Shown here in pieces: positions 11,971 through 22,510 of a DNA stretch of 56,393 nucleotides; within the stretch, counting starts at the first letter, position 1, and each line of letters begins with the position of its first letter. The translations under genes and the position numbers were made by a program. The notes below the pieces were generated by a model that searched no databases, was not told where the DNA came from, and saw only the letters and a program-made list of their open reading frames with translations. This DNA is from Phreatobacter sp. GTDB lineage: Bacteria; Pseudomonadota; Alphaproteobacteria; Rhizobiales; Phreatobacteraceae. The DNA is taken from NCBI RefSeq assembly GCF_022843985.1, contig NZ_JALHMP010000029.1, forward strand, positions 1 through 56,393, read 5' to 3'.

Positions 11971-14256
11971 ATGGCGACCGACAACACGACCGGCCGACGC
12001 AACCGCCCGACCATCACGGACCAGGAGGCGCTGGCCTTCCACCAGGTCGGCAAGCCCGGCAAGCTTGAGATCGTGCCGACCAAGCCCATGGCGACGCAGC
12101 GCGACCTGTCGCTCGCCTATTCCCCGGGCGTCGCGGTTCCCGTCCTCGCCATCGCCGAGGATCCGGCCCGCGCCTTCGACTACACGACGCGCGGCAACAT
12201 GGTGGCCGTGATCACCAACGGCACCGCCATCCTCGGCCTCGGCAATCTCGGCGCGCTCGCCTCCAAGCCGGTGATGGAAGGCAAGGCGGTGCTGTTCAAG
12301 CGCTTCGCCGATGTCGATTCCATCGACCTGGAGATCGACACCGAGGACGCCGACAAGTTCATCGATGCGGTGCGCTATCTCGGCCCCTCCTTCGGCGGCA
12401 TCAATCTCGAGGACATCAAGGCGCCCGAGTGCTTCATCATCGAGCAGCGCCTGCAGGAGCTCATGGACATTCCGGTGTTCCATGACGACCAGCACGGCAC
12501 GGCGATCATTGCCGCCGCCGGCCTGATCAACGCCATGGACATCACCGGCCGCGACATCAAGACGACGCGTCTGGTCGTCAACGGCGCCGGCGCCGCTGGC
12601 ATCGCCTGCGTCGAGCTCCTCAAGGCCATGGGCTTCACGCCCGACAATGTGACGCTCTGCGACACCAAGGGCACGATCTGGCGCGGCCGGACCGACGGCA
12701 TGAACCAGTGGAAGTCCGGCCATGCCGTGACGACCGATGCGCGGACCCTCGCCGAGGCGGTGAAGGGCGCCGACGTCTTCTTCGGCCTGTCGGTCAAGGG
12801 CGCGCTCACCCCCGAGATGGTCATGTCCATGGCACCGAAGCCGATCATCTTCGCCATGGCCAATCCCGATCCGGAGATCACCCCGGAGGAGGTGCATGCG
12901 GTGCGCTCCGACGCCATCGTCGCCACCGGCCGCTCCGACTACCCGAACCAGGTCAACAACGTCCTCGGCTTCCCCTTCCTGTTCCGCGGCGCCCTCGACG
13001 TGCGCGCCACGCAGATCAACATGGAGATGAAGATCGCCGCCGCGAATGCGCTCGCCGCCCTGGCGCGCGAGGACGTGCCCGACGACGTCGCCGCGGCCTA
13101 TGGCGGCGGACGGCCGAAATACGGCCCGGACTACATCATTCCGGTTCCCTTCGATCCGCGCCTGATGATCGCCGTGCCGACCGCCGTGGCCCAGGCCGCC
13201 ATGGAGACCGGCGTCGCCCGCCGGCCGATCGTCGACATGGCCGGCTACAAGGCGCAGCTCACCGCCCGCCTTAATCCCGTCGCCGGCGTCCTCGCCCGCA
13301 TCTTCGAGCGCGCCCGCCGCACGCCGCGCCGCGTCGTCTTCGCCGAGGGCGAGGAGGAACAGGTGATCCGCGCCGCCCAGAGCTTCGTCAACCAGGGCCT
13401 CGGCACGGCGATCCTCGTCGGCCGCGAGGACCGGGTCCGCGCCACGGCGCAGGCCGCCGGCATCGACCTGAAGGAGGGCATCGAGATCGCCAATGCCCGG
13501 CTCTCCACCCGCAATGCCGACTATGCCAGCCAGCTCTACGAGAGGCTGCAGCGCCACGGCTACCTGTACCGCGACTGCCAGCGCATGGTGAACCAGGACC
13601 GCAACATCTTCGGCGCCGCCATGGTGGAAGCCGGCGATGCCGACGGCATGGTGACCGGCGTCACCCGCAACTATTCCTCGGCTCTCGAGGAGGTGCGCCG
13701 CGTCATCGACGTCAAGCCGGGCCACCGCCTCATCGGCGTCTCCATCGTGCTGTCGCGCGGGCGCACGGTGCTCGTCGCCGACACCGCCATCACCGAGATG
13801 CCCTCGGCCGCCGATCTCGCCGAGATCGCCATCGAGGCTGCCCATGCGGCACGCCGCCTCGGCACCGAGCCGCGGGTGGCGCTGCTCGCCTTCTCCACCT
13901 TCGGCCAGCCCAGGGGCGAACGCTCGGAGAAGGTCATCGAGGCCGTGAAGATCCTCGATTCCCGCCGCGTCGATTTCGAATATGACGGCGAGATGTCGGC
14001 CGACGTCGCCCTCAATCCGGAACTGATGCAGGCCTATCCGTTCTGCCGCCTGACCGGACCGGCCAACGTGCTGATCATGCCGGCTTTCCACTCGGCATCG
14101 ATCTCGACCAAGATGATGCAGGAACTCGGCGGCGCCACCGTCATCGGGCCTCTGCTGGTCGGCCTCGACAAGCCCGTGCAGATCGTGCCGCTCGGCGCCC
14201 GCGACTCCGACCTCGTCAACATGGCGGCGCTGGCGGCCTACAATATCGGCGGCTGA
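11971..14256 (+). CDS. maeB: NADP-dependent malic enzyme with phosphotransacetylase-like domain
   Basis: Oxidative decarboxylation of malate to pyruvate, supplying NADPH and pyruvate in the cytoplasm. The 761-residue protein has two parts. Residues 1 to about 430 are malic enzyme: [38 protein letters not shown] and the nucleotide-binding [16 protein letters not shown]. About 435-761 is a phosphate acetyl/butyryltransferase-like domain ([29 protein letters not shown]-type segment, [16 protein letters not shown]). In known MaeB proteins that domain is regulatory (acetyl-CoA inhibition) rather than catalytic. I chose the ATG at 11971; the frame is open from 11785 but overlaps the previous gene. 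Confidence 0.95.
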   Translation: MATDNTTGRRNRPTITDQEALAFHQVGKPGKLEIVPTKPMATQRDLSLAYSPGVAVPVLAIAEDPARAFDYTTRGNMVAVITNGTAILGLGNLGALASKPVMEGKAVLFKRFADVDSIDLEIDTEDADKFIDAVRYLGPSFGGINLEDIKAPECFIIEQRLQELMDIPVFHDDQHGTAIIAAAGLINAMDITGRDIKTTRLVVNGAGAAGIACVELLKAMGFTPDNVTLCDTKGTIWRGRTDGMNQWKSGHAVTTDARTLAEAVKGADVFFGLSVKGALTPEMVMSMAPKPIIFAMANPDPEITPEEVHAVRSDAIVATGRSDYPNQVNNVLGFPFLFRGALDVRATQINMEMKIAAANALAALAREDVPDDVAAAYGGGRPKYGPDYIIPVPFDPRLMIAVPTAVAQAAMETGVARRPIVDMAGYKAQLTARLNPVAGVLARIFERARRTPRRVVFAEGEEEQVIRAAQSFVNQGLGTAILVGREDRVRATAQAAGIDLKEGIEIANARLSTRNADYASQLYERLQRHGYLYRDCQRMVNQDRNIFGAAMVEAGDADGMVTGVTRNYSSALEEVRRVIDVKPGHRLIGVSIVLSRGRTVLVADTAITEMPSAADLAEIAIEAAHAARRLGTEPRVALLAFSTFGQPRGERSEKVIEAVKILDSRRVDFEYDGEMSADVALNPELMQAYPFCRLTGPANVLIMPAFHSASISTKMMQELGGATVIGPLLVGLDKPVQIVPLGARDSDLVNMAALAAYNIGG

Positions 14257-14265
14257 CGACCGGGG

Positions 14266-16791
14266 TCAGCCGAGGGCGGCGGTCATCGCCGTCGTCTCGG
14301 CGTCGGGGACGAGGCATGGTGCGCGGTTGACCGGTAGCGGCTCTGCCTCGATGGAGGCTGCCACCGCCGTCGCCGCGTCGGGCCCGACCGGGCGGGAGTA
14401 GACGAAGCCCTGCACGGAGTCGCAGCCGAGGTCGCGCAGCACGTCAACCTCGGCCCGCTTCTCGGCGCCCTCCGCCACGGTGGCGAGCCCGAGGCCGCGG
14501 GACAGGGCAATGATGCCGTCGAGCAGCTTGCGCTTGGCCGGGTCGCTGGCGATGCCGTCGATGAAGGAGCGGTCGACCTTCAGCCGGTGGAAGGGCAGCC
14601 GCGTCAGATAGCCGAGTGACGAGTAGCCCGAACCGAAGTCGTCGAGGGCGAGCTTGATCCCGAGCCGCGACAGCGCGCTGAGCGTGCGGCTGACGCGCTC
14701 CTCGCTCTGGTCGACGAAGAGGCTCTCCGTCAGTTCGAGGCAGAGCAGCTCCGCTGGCAGGCCCGTCTCGGCCAGCACGGCGGCGACGGCCGTCTCGAAA
14801 TCCATGGCCCAGAACTGGGCCGGCGAGACGTTGACCGACATGGTGCGCGGCGGCAGACCCTGGTCGAGCCAGGTCTTCGCCTGGCGGCAGGCCTCGCGGA
14901 GGATCCACAGGCCAAGGTCGACGATGATGCCGGAGTTCTCCGCGACGGGGATGAACACCGCCGGCGAGATCGCCCCGCGCTCGCGGTGGGTCCAGCGCAG
15001 CAGCGCTTCGAAGCCGATGACCCTGCCGGAGCTGATACACACCTGCGGCTGATAGACGGCGTGAAGCTCCTGGTCCTCGATCGCATGGCGCAGGTCGCGG
15101 GCCAGCAGCAGACGCTGCTCCGCCGCTGCGGCGAAGGCCGGCTCGAACAGAACCGAGCGGCCGCGGCCCGCCTCCTTGCCCGTGTAGAGCGCGAGATCGG
15201 CATGCCGCATGGCCTGGTCCGTCGAGGTCGCGTGCTCCGGCAGCATCGCCACGCCGATGGTGGCGCCAACGAAGGTCTCGCCGCTGGTCAGGTCGATCGG
15301 CCCGGACAGTGCATGGATCAGGTCGTCGGCGATGAGCCGGGCATCCTCGTGCTGGTGGGCCCGCTCGATCAGCACCGCGAACTCGTCGCCCCCCAGCCGC
15401 GCGATCAGGGCGGTCTCGCCGAACTCCCGGCGCAGGATGGCGGCCACACGGCAGAGGAGTTCGTCGCCCGCAGCATGGCCGAAGGCGTCGTTGACCTCCT
15501 TGAACCGGTCGAGATCGACCAGGTAGAGCGTCGCGAAGCGACTTTCGAACAGGGTCTTGCCGATGACCTTGGTCAGCGCCTGCTTGAACATCGCACGATT
15601 GGCGAGGCCGGTCAGCGGATCCGCATAGGCGAGTTCCTCAAGCTGCCGCTGCGCCTGCTTGCGCTCGGTGACGTCCTGCACGGTGCCGACGAAACCGACG
15701 ACCTTGCCTCCGAGCTCCTCGCCCTTGCAGGTCAAAGCGAAATCGCGGATGCAGCCATCAGCACAGCGCAGGCGCACGTCACAGCTATGCGCACCACCAT
15801 CGTTCAGAACCGCGCGCTGCACGTCCAGCAGTTTCTGCCGGTCCTCCGGCAAGAACAGCGCCAGGACTGCCTCGCGGGAGCTGTCGAAGGTCGCCGGGTC
15901 GAAGCCGGTGACCGAGAAGAGCTCCTCGCTCCAGGTCACGCTCGCGTCGCCCAGGAGATAGGACCACGACCCCATGCGGCCGAGCCGATGGGCCTCGGCA
16001 AGCGCGACCGACCGCTTCAGCAACAGGCGCTCGGTCTCGCGCAGCTCGGTGATGTCGCTCGTCGTGCCGCGATAGCCGCGAAAGGTTCCGTCCGCGTCGA
16101 ACATCGGCTTGCCGCTGGTGCGGACACGGCGGGGTCCCATGCGGGTATTGACGGTGTAGTCGAGATTGCGGAACGGCCGGCGGGCCTCCATCGCCTCTCG
16201 CACAGCCTCCAGTTCTGGGCGGGAGGAAGCCGGGATGTCGAGGTCCCAGCGACGCTTGCCGATGACGAGGCGGATGTCGATCGACTGTGCCGCGCTGCCC
16301 GCGTCGAACTTCTCGAAACGGTGCGCGGCATCGGTCTGCCAGCACCAGTCTGTCGCGGTGTCGAGGAAATCCGCCAGCCTCTGTTCCGAGGCGGCGACCT
16401 TCTCCAACGCCTGGGTCTCGCTGGTTTCGTCGGTGACGATACCGATGACGCGGACGATGGCTCCCGACGCGTCCCGCTCTGCTTCGCCATGGAAACGCAG
16501 TGAGAGAACCCGCCCATCGGGATGGAGGTAAACCACGTTCATGGCATAGGCCGTCCCATCCGAAAGGCAACGCTGGAACGCTTCCTCCATCCGCACGGCG
16601 CCGTCGCCCTGGTAGCGGCTTCGCACCATATCGATGCGGACCGGGGCAGACGACACGCCGATCAGGGCGGCGAATTCCGGGGAGACCCAGCTTGTCGAGG
16701 GATCACGCGCTTCGACGACCCAGTAACCCACCCCGGCGATACGCATGGCGCGGCTGGCGTGCCCGGAAGGCTCGGGGAGCGGCGCATTCAT
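14266..16791 (-). CDS. PAS-GGDEF-EAL protein (cyclic-di-GMP turnover)
   Basis: Bifunctional c-di-GMP enzyme candidate without obvious membrane helices. Three PAS segments occupy the first 400 residues (WVSPEFAALIG; WCWQTDAAHRFEKF; WSEELFSVTGFDP). The GGDEF domain is intact (ARLGGDEFAVLIE) with no RxxD inhibitory site just before it. The EAL domain has EALLRW, NVSPAQF, LELTES, DDFGSGYSSLGYL and KVDRSFIDG, so phosphodiesterase residues look complete. I chose the ATG at 16791, matching where its paralogue begins; the frame is open with a GTG to 16869. It is a close paralogue of the gene just upstream (17081-19663), on the same strand, so the pair arose by tandem duplication. The ligand of the PAS domains is unknown. 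Confidence 0.9.
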   Translation of the reverse strand: MNAPLPEPSGHASRAMRIAGVGYWVVEARDPSTSWVSPEFAALIGVSSAPVRIDMVRSRYQGDGAVRMEEAFQRCLSDGTAYAMNVVYLHPDGRVLSLRFHGEAERDASGAIVRVIGIVTDETSETQALEKVAASEQRLADFLDTATDWCWQTDAAHRFEKFDAGSAAQSIDIRLVIGKRRWDLDIPASSRPELEAVREAMEARRPFRNLDYTVNTRMGPRRVRTSGKPMFDADGTFRGYRGTTSDITELRETERLLLKRSVALAEAHRLGRMGSWSYLLGDASVTWSEELFSVTGFDPATFDSSREAVLALFLPEDRQKLLDVQRAVLNDGGAHSCDVRLRCADGCIRDFALTCKGEELGGKVVGFVGTVQDVTERKQAQRQLEELAYADPLTGLANRAMFKQALTKVIGKTLFESRFATLYLVDLDRFKEVNDAFGHAAGDELLCRVAAILRREFGETALIARLGGDEFAVLIERAHQHEDARLIADDLIHALSGPIDLTSGETFVGATIGVAMLPEHATSTDQAMRHADLALYTGKEAGRGRSVLFEPAFAAAAEQRLLLARDLRHAIEDQELHAVYQPQVCISSGRVIGFEALLRWTHRERGAISPAVFIPVAENSGIIVDLGLWILREACRQAKTWLDQGLPPRTMSVNVSPAQFWAMDFETAVAAVLAETGLPAELLCLELTESLFVDQSEERVSRTLSALSRLGIKLALDDFGSGYSSLGYLTRLPFHRLKVDRSFIDGIASDPAKRKLLDGIIALSRGLGLATVAEGAEKRAEVDVLRDLGCDSVQGFVYSRPVGPDAATAVAASIEAEPLPVNRAPCLVPDAETTAMTAALG

Positions 16792-17080
16792 GTCTCCGGT
16801 GCCGACTGATTGGACATGGTTGGGGGCGGCGCTCGACAGTTTCAAGATCCCGAACAAGACTTGCAGCACAATTGCTCGACATGACGTAACGCAAAAGCGC
16901 TGAACAAAATGTAATCAAATGCCATTAGTGCCCTTGGAGGGGGTGCCGCTCAGGCAGCCGGCATGCTCGTCCATGGCATCGGCCAGCCCGGCTGCGTCGG
17001 CGACGGGACGCAGCGCCTGCAGCGCGCGCCGAGAACGATCCGGCGCGAACACCGGGAAACGCGGCGGCTGAAGCCTTGCC

Positions 17081-19663
17081 TCAGACCGTCAGTGCGGCGA
17101 CGGTCGGCAGGGCCCGTTCCAGCCGCGCCGGGCGGCGGGACCATTCGCCCAGTGGCGAACGCTCGATCGACTCGGCGACGAGCGGGGCCATGTCCGGCGT
17201 CACGGGACGCGAATAGACATAGCCCTGGACCACGTCGCAGCCGAGTTCACGAAGCACGTCGACCTCCGCCGGCCGCTCGGCCCCTTCCGCGACCACGGAC
17301 ATGCCGAGGCCGCGCGACAGGGCGATGATGCCACCGAGGAGCTTGCGCTTGTCGGGCTGGGTCGAGACCCCGTCGACGAAGGACCTGTCGACCTTCAGCC
17401 GGTCGAAGGGCAGGCGCGTGAGGTAGCCGAGCGAGGAATAGCCGGAGCCGAAATCGTCCAGCGCCAGACGCACCCCGAGGGCGGAGAGCGCCCCCAGCGT
17501 CCGGCTGATCTGGTGCTCGCTCTGATCGACGAAAAGGCTCTCCGTCAGTTCCAGGCAGAGAAGGTGGGGCGGCAGGCCCGTCTCGGCGAGCACGGCGGAG
17601 ACGGCGGTCTCGAAATCCAGGTTCCAGAACTGCGCCGGCGAGACGTTGACGGCGATGGCGCGGGGAGGCAGGCCCTGGTCGAGCCAGGCGCGCCCCTGGC
17701 GGCAGGCCTCCCGCAGGATCCACAGACCGAGGTCGACGATGATGCCCGAACTCTCGGCCACCGGGATGAACTCGGCCGGCGAGATCGCGCCGCGTTCCCG
17801 ATGGGTCCAGCGCAGCAGCGCCTCGAAGCCGATGACACGGCCGGTCGCAAGTTCCACCTGCGGCTGGTAGTGGGCGTGGAGTTCGTTCTGCTCGATCGCA
17901 TAGCGAAGGTTGCGCGCCAGGATCATCCGCTGTTCGACCGCCTCCGCATATTCGGTCTCGAACACCATGCACCGGCCACGACCGGTTTCCTTGGCCATGG
18001 ACAGGGCGAGGTCGGCGTGCCGCATCGCCAGTTCCGTCGTCGCCCCATCCTCCGGCAGCTTGGCGATGCCGATGGTGGCGCCGATGAAGGCTTCGCCGTT
18101 GGCCAGGTCGAGCGGGCCGGAGATCAGGGCAATGAGCCCGTCGGCCAGTTCCCGCATGTCGTCATGCCGCGTCGGGCGTTCGATCAGCACCGCGAATTCG
18201 TCGCCCGCGAGCCTGGCGATGAAGGCCTCCGCGCCAAGCTGCTGGCGCAGCAGGCCGGCGACCCGGCAGAGCAATTCGTCACCGGCGGCATGCCCGAGGG
18301 AATCATTGACCTCCTTGAAGCGGTCGAGGTCGATGAGCAACAGCGCCCCGAAGCAATCCTCGAGCAGGGCGCGTCCGACCATGGTGGTCAGCGTCCGCTT
18401 GAACTGCGTGCGATTGGCGAGGCCGGTCAGTGGATCGGTGAAAGCCAGCTCTTCCAGCTGGCGGTGGGCGAGCTTGCGTTCGCTGATGTCCTGCACCAGT
18501 CCGATGACGCCCACGATCCTGCCGGCGACGACGTCCGCCTTGCAGTTGACGGCAAAATCGCCGACGCGGCCGTCGGCACACCGGAACCGCAGGTCGGCAC
18601 TGGTCGCCCCCCCGGATTTCAGCACCTGCTTCTGCATGTCCTGGAGGCGCGCGGCATCGTCGGCGGCGAAATGCGAGAGGATGTTGGCGTGGGACATGTC
18701 GAGCGTCGCCGCATCATATCCCGTCAGCGCATAGAGCTCCTCGCTCCAGGTGACCTGCGCGTCGCCCAGCCGATAATGCCAGGATCCCATCCGGCCGAGC
18801 CGCTGCGCTTCGGCGAGGGCCGTCGTCCGGCGGGCGAGAAGCTCCTCGGTCGCCTTTCTTTTGGTGACGTCGCTGGCCGTGCCGCGATACCCTTGGAAGG
18901 CGCCGTTTTCATCGAAGACGGGCTTGCCGCTGGTGCGGATCGTCGCCTTGTCGCCGCCGGGACCGATCAGCGAATAGGTGAAGGCCCGAAACGGCCGATG
19001 TGCTTCCATATCGGCGCGGTGGCGCGCCATGGCGTCGCGATCCTCGGGAAGATAGGGCAGGTCCCAGCGGGCGACATGGCCTGCGGCAATCGTCTGGATC
19101 GCCGTGTTCTTTTCGGCCGGGAGCGCATTGGGGAGAAGGCGATGGTCGGCATCGGTCTGCCAGCACCAGTCCGAGGCCGTGCTGATGAAGTCGGCGAGGC
19201 GCTGCTCGCTCGCTGCGAAGGAGCGCAGGACGGCCTTTTCCTCGGACACGTCGCGGACGATCCCCGAAACCGCAACGACCCGGCCCGCCGCGTCGCGCTC
19301 GGCCTCGCCATGGACGGACAGATCGATGACCCGTCCATCGGGATGACGATACTGGCCCTCGACGCGGTAGGGCAGGCCCTCGCTCCAGCACAGGAGAAGA
19401 CCGCGATGGAGGTCGTCGGCTGCGGTGCCGAGATAGCGCCCACGGATGGCGTCAACCGCGATCACCCCCTCTGCGGTGGCAAGGCCATACAGGGATGCGA
19501 GTTCGGGCGAGATCCACAACGTCTGGCTGTCGGGCCCGGCAGATTGCCAATAGCCCATGCCGGCGATCGCCAGGGCGCGCTTGAGCAGGCCGGCCTCGCG
19601 AGCGGAGGATACGGGAAGCGGCACATCGCCGCCTTTCCGCATCGCCTTTCTGGTTCCCGGCAT
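17081..19663 (-). CDS. PAS-AGDEF-EAL protein (tandem paralogue)
   Basis: 860 residues with the same layout as its downstream neighbour: three PAS segments (LWISPELASLYGL; WCWQTDADHRL; WSEELYALTGYD), a diguanylate cyclase domain and an EAL phosphodiesterase domain. The cyclase motif reads AGDEF (ARLAGDEFAVLIE) instead of GGDEF; AGDEF enzymes can still be active. EAL residues are complete (EALLRW, NVSPAQF, LELTES, DDFGSGYSSLGYL, KVDRSFVDG). The start may be 19663 or the ATG at 19642, which has AAAGG just upstream. The 290 bp between the two paralogues hold no gene I can support. The pair may form a bicistronic unit from a promoter near 19,700. Confidence 0.9.
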   Translation of the reverse strand: MPGTRKAMRKGGDVPLPVSSAREAGLLKRALAIAGMGYWQSAGPDSQTLWISPELASLYGLATAEGVIAVDAIRGRYLGTAADDLHRGLLLCWSEGLPYRVEGQYRHPDGRVIDLSVHGEAERDAAGRVVAVSGIVRDVSEEKAVLRSFAASEQRLADFISTASDWCWQTDADHRLLPNALPAEKNTAIQTIAAGHVARWDLPYLPEDRDAMARHRADMEAHRPFRAFTYSLIGPGGDKATIRTSGKPVFDENGAFQGYRGTASDVTKRKATEELLARRTTALAEAQRLGRMGSWHYRLGDAQVTWSEELYALTGYDAATLDMSHANILSHFAADDAARLQDMQKQVLKSGGATSADLRFRCADGRVGDFAVNCKADVVAGRIVGVIGLVQDISERKLAHRQLEELAFTDPLTGLANRTQFKRTLTTMVGRALLEDCFGALLLIDLDRFKEVNDSLGHAAGDELLCRVAGLLRQQLGAEAFIARLAGDEFAVLIERPTRHDDMRELADGLIALISGPLDLANGEAFIGATIGIAKLPEDGATTELAMRHADLALSMAKETGRGRCMVFETEYAEAVEQRMILARNLRYAIEQNELHAHYQPQVELATGRVIGFEALLRWTHRERGAISPAEFIPVAESSGIIVDLGLWILREACRQGRAWLDQGLPPRAIAVNVSPAQFWNLDFETAVSAVLAETGLPPHLLCLELTESLFVDQSEHQISRTLGALSALGVRLALDDFGSGYSSLGYLTRLPFDRLKVDRSFVDGVSTQPDKRKLLGGIIALSRGLGMSVVAEGAERPAEVDVLRELGCDVVQGYVYSRPVTPDMAPLVAESIERSPLGEWSRRPARLERALPTVAALTV

Positions 19664-19788
19664 CTGGAGCGGACCCTGAGTCTTGTTGCGCAGATTGTCC
19701 CTTCAGGGCGTTATCAGTTCGTTACGATCCACCACTATGCCGCGATCTGACCGTTACATGACGGTTAATTTCCCGGGGGACGGCGCTC

Positions 19789-20400
19789 ATGACGGCAACT
19801 CACGCGATACCCGTGTTCGACATCGGCCAGGTTTTGCTGCGCTGGGAGCCGCGGGCGGCGCTCGCGCCGCATTTCGATGACGGGGCGGCGCTCGACGCCT
19901 TTATGGAGGAGGTCGGGTTCATGGACTGGCACGCCCGCCAGGATGCCGGGCGGGCGGTCGCCGAAGCGGTCGCCGACCATGCCGCCCGCTTTCCCCACCA
20001 TGCCCCGGTCTTCGCCGCCTTCTACGACAACTGGCTGGACGCGGTGCCGGGAGAGGTCCCGGGCACCCGCGCCATCTTCGAGGGCCTCGCCGCGCGCGGC
20101 CCGGTCTACGGCATCTCGAACTTCTCGCGGGAGCTTTTCGACCGGACGCGGCCGGCCCATCCCTTCCTCGACGCCTTTTCCGGGCTGGTCCTCTCCGCCG
20201 ATGTCGGCATCAACAAGCCGGACCCGCGGATCTATGCGGTCCTCTGCGAGCGCCATGCCCTGGCACCGCAGGCCTGTCTCTTCATCGACGACTCGCCCCG
20301 CAACGTGGAGGCAGCGCGTACCTTCGGCATGGACGCGGTCCATTTCACCGACGCGCCTTCCCTTTCCGCCGCGCTGCGGGCGCGGGGCCTGGCGTGGTGA
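19789..20400 (+). CDS. HAD family hydrolase
   Basis: A 203-residue haloacid-dehalogenase superfamily protein, probably a small-molecule phosphatase. Motif I is FDIGQVLLRW (nucleophile Asp of DxGxV/L, as in YihX-like phosphatases). Motif II is GISNFS, the motif III lysine is in INKPDPRIY, and motif IV is LFIDDSPRNVEAA. The helical cap lies between motifs I and II. Its 3' end overlaps the 3' end of the convergent histidine kinase gene by 56 bp, an unusually long tail-to-tail overlap. The substrate is unknown. Confidence 0.9.
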   Translation: MTATHAIPVFDIGQVLLRWEPRAALAPHFDDGAALDAFMEEVGFMDWHARQDAGRAVAEAVADHAARFPHHAPVFAAFYDNWLDAVPGEVPGTRAIFEGLAARGPVYGISNFSRELFDRTRPAHPFLDAFSGLVLSADVGINKPDPRIYAVLCERHALAPQACLFIDDSPRNVEAARTFGMDAVHFTDAPSLSAALRARGLAW

Positions 20401-22426
20401 CCTTGCCATGGAGGTCGATCGCCTCGGCCAGGCGGTCGCGGTCGAGAGGCTTGGTGAGGAAGGAATCCATTCCGGCGGCGATGGCTGCGGCCCGGTCCTC
20501 GGGGAAGGCATTGGCGGTGAGTGCGACGATCGGCAGACGCCGGCCGTCCCCTTCTCCTGCCCGGATCAGCTTGGCCGCTGACAGGCCGTCGCATTCCGGC
20601 ATCTGCATGTCCATCAGCACGAGGTCGATGCCGGCCTCCGGGTCGAGGGCCGTGGCCGCGGCGGCGCGTCCATCCTTCACCCAGACGGCCCGATGGCCAA
20701 GCTTTTCAAGGAGCTTGCGGCAGAGCAGCGCATTGATGTCATTGTCCTCGGCGATCAGCACCGTCAGGGACGGGCCGGCTGGCACGGCGTGCGGGTCGGC
20801 CCTGCCCTCCCCCTCGGCCTCCCGTTCCGCCGGGCCGGGGCCCTGGCCGCGCATCTGCATGAGGAGCGAGGCCTCGCGGACGGGTGACACCAGCCAGCCG
20901 CCGATCCCCTTCTGGCGCCAGACAGCCACGGCCGACCGCTCCGCCGGCCGCACCAGGAGCACCGTGCGCTCGACCCGCGCGGACAGCACCGACAGGACCG
21001 CGGCGACACCGTCCTCGCCGAGGCGGTAGTCGAGGATCGCCGTGTCGAAGCGCCCCGGCGCAAGGTCCGGCAGGCCTTCGCAGGCCGTGGCGACCGCCCC
21101 GCGCGCCGTCAGCCGCTGGGCCAGCGCCGCGCGCTCGATCGGCGAGGGCGAGACGATCAGCACGGCCAGACCTGCAAGGCCCTCATCGGCCGGGCCGGCC
21201 GTGGCCGCGATCGTCATCGGCAGCCGGACGGTGAAGGTCGCGCCCGCACCGAGCGCGGTGGCGACGGTGAGCGTCCCGCCCATGAGGGCGACGATGCGCC
21301 GCGAGATGGCAAGACCGAGCCCGGTGCCGGCATGGCGGCGGGAGAAGGTCGTCTCGCCCTGCTCGAATTCGCCGAAGATGCGCTCGATATCGGCGGGTGC
21401 GATCCCCGGACCGGTATCGGCGACGGTGAGCACGAGATGATCGTCGTCGCGCGTCGCCGCGATGGTCACGCCGCCGGTCTCGGTGAACTTCACCGCATTG
21501 CCCGCGAGATTGAGCAGGACCTGGCGCAGACGCGTCGCATCGCCGGTCAGCCGCGGCGGCACGTCGGGGGCGACGGAGGTCGCCACATCCAGCCCCTTGG
21601 CCTGGGCGCGCGGGCCGAGCAGCTCCGCCGCGCCCTCGATGATCGGCAGCAGGTCGAAGGGAGCGACGTCGAGGTCGAGGCGGCCCGCCTCGATCTTCGA
21701 GAAATCGAGGATCTCGTCGATCAGCGCCAGCAGCGCCTCGCCGGACCCCTTGACCGCATCGGCATAGGTCTTCTGGTCCGGCGACAGGGGGGTATCCAGC
21801 AGCAGGTCCGCCATCCCGAGGATGCCGTTCAGGGGGGTGCGGATCTCGTGGCTGACGGTGGCGAGGAAACGCGACTTCGCCTCGTTGGCGCCTTCCGCCC
21901 GGGCTGTCGACAGCGCCAGCGCCGCCTCCGCGGCCTTGCGGTCGGTGATGTCGCGGCCGACCGACTGCATCTCCTCGCAACGTCCCTCGCCATCGCGGAT
22001 CGGATGGTGGCGCCAGGCGATCCAGCGATGCCCCGCGGGCGTGGCGATCAGCTCGTCGGCACTGCAGGAGCCGTCGGCCTCGCGCCGCTCTTCCGCGCGG
22101 TCGATCACCACCGGGCCGCGATCGAGGCCGACCAGATCGGCCGCGGCAAGGCCGACGAGATCGCCGAAGGCCCGGTTGGCGAAGGTGATGGTTCCCTGGC
22201 GGTCGCGCCGCACGATGAGATCGCCCTGGGCATCGATCAGCCCGCGATGCCGCTCCTCGCTCTCGGCCAGTTCGAAGACCCGGTCGGTGAGGGCCTCGAC
22301 CGCGTCCTCCAGCGCCGCCGTCTTGCGCAGCAGCGCCCGGCGGCCATGGGCGAGGTGCAGAAGGGCCGCGACGGCGGCCACGCCGAAGGCTGCCGCGCCA
22401 CCCGCGACCAGGGCGAAAGCATCCAC
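20345..22426 (-). CDS. Hybrid sensor histidine kinase/response regulator
   Basis: A membrane-anchored hybrid kinase of about 693 residues. One hydrophobic helix at the N-terminus (ALVAGGAAAFGVAAVAALLHL) is followed by a short coiled coil, a PAS domain (GTITFANRAFGDLVGL) and HisKA with the phospho-acceptor His in FLATVSHEIRTPLNGI. The HATPase comes next (GNAVKFTETG, DTGPGIAPADIERIF, GTGLGLAISRR), then a degenerate receiver whose usual acidic pair is replaced by SPSP. A canonical receiver ends the protein (LIAEDNDINALL, LVLMDMQMPECDG, KPLD). I chose the GTG at 22426 because GGAG precedes it at good spacing; the open frame to 22729 runs through tandem repeats. No cognate regulator gene is adjacent. 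Confidence 0.88.
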   Translation of the reverse strand: MDAFALVAGGAAAFGVAAVAALLHLAHGRRALLRKTAALEDAVEALTDRVFELAESEERHRGLIDAQGDLIVRRDRQGTITFANRAFGDLVGLAAADLVGLDRGPVVIDRAEERREADGSCSADELIATPAGHRWIAWRHHPIRDGEGRCEEMQSVGRDITDRKAAEAALALSTARAEGANEAKSRFLATVSHEIRTPLNGILGMADLLLDTPLSPDQKTYADAVKGSGEALLALIDEILDFSKIEAGRLDLDVAPFDLLPIIEGAAELLGPRAQAKGLDVATSVAPDVPPRLTGDATRLRQVLLNLAGNAVKFTETGGVTIAATRDDDHLVLTVADTGPGIAPADIERIFGEFEQGETTFSRRHAGTGLGLAISRRIVALMGGTLTVATALGAGATFTVRLPMTIAATAGPADEGLAGLAVLIVSPSPIERAALAQRLTARGAVATACEGLPDLAPGRFDTAILDYRLGEDGVAAVLSVLSARVERTVLLVRPAERSAVAVWRQKGIGGWLVSPVREASLLMQMRGQGPGPAEREAEGEGRADPHAVPAGPSLTVLIAEDNDINALLCRKLLEKLGHRAVWVKDGRAAAATALDPEAGIDLVLMDMQMPECDGLSAAKLIRAGEGDGRRLPIVALTANAFPEDRAAAIAAGMDSFLTKPLDRDRLAEAIDLHGKVTTPGPAPAARRKGKARR

Positions 22427-22510
22427 CGCAACTCTCCACGCAACCCCGAACGATGGGCAGAGCGTAAACAGACAGGGTTGACGCCGGGTTACCATGACCG
22501 CTGAGCGGGG

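Noticed and set aside
11893-14091. 732-codon minus-strand frame opposite maeB
   Set aside because: Shadow of the malic enzyme gene with His- and Gly-rich, motif-free translation.
16792-17080. Small frames between the two PAS-GGDEF-EAL genes
   Set aside because: No start, ribosome site or recognisable protein; it probably holds only the promoter or spacer of the downstream paralogue.
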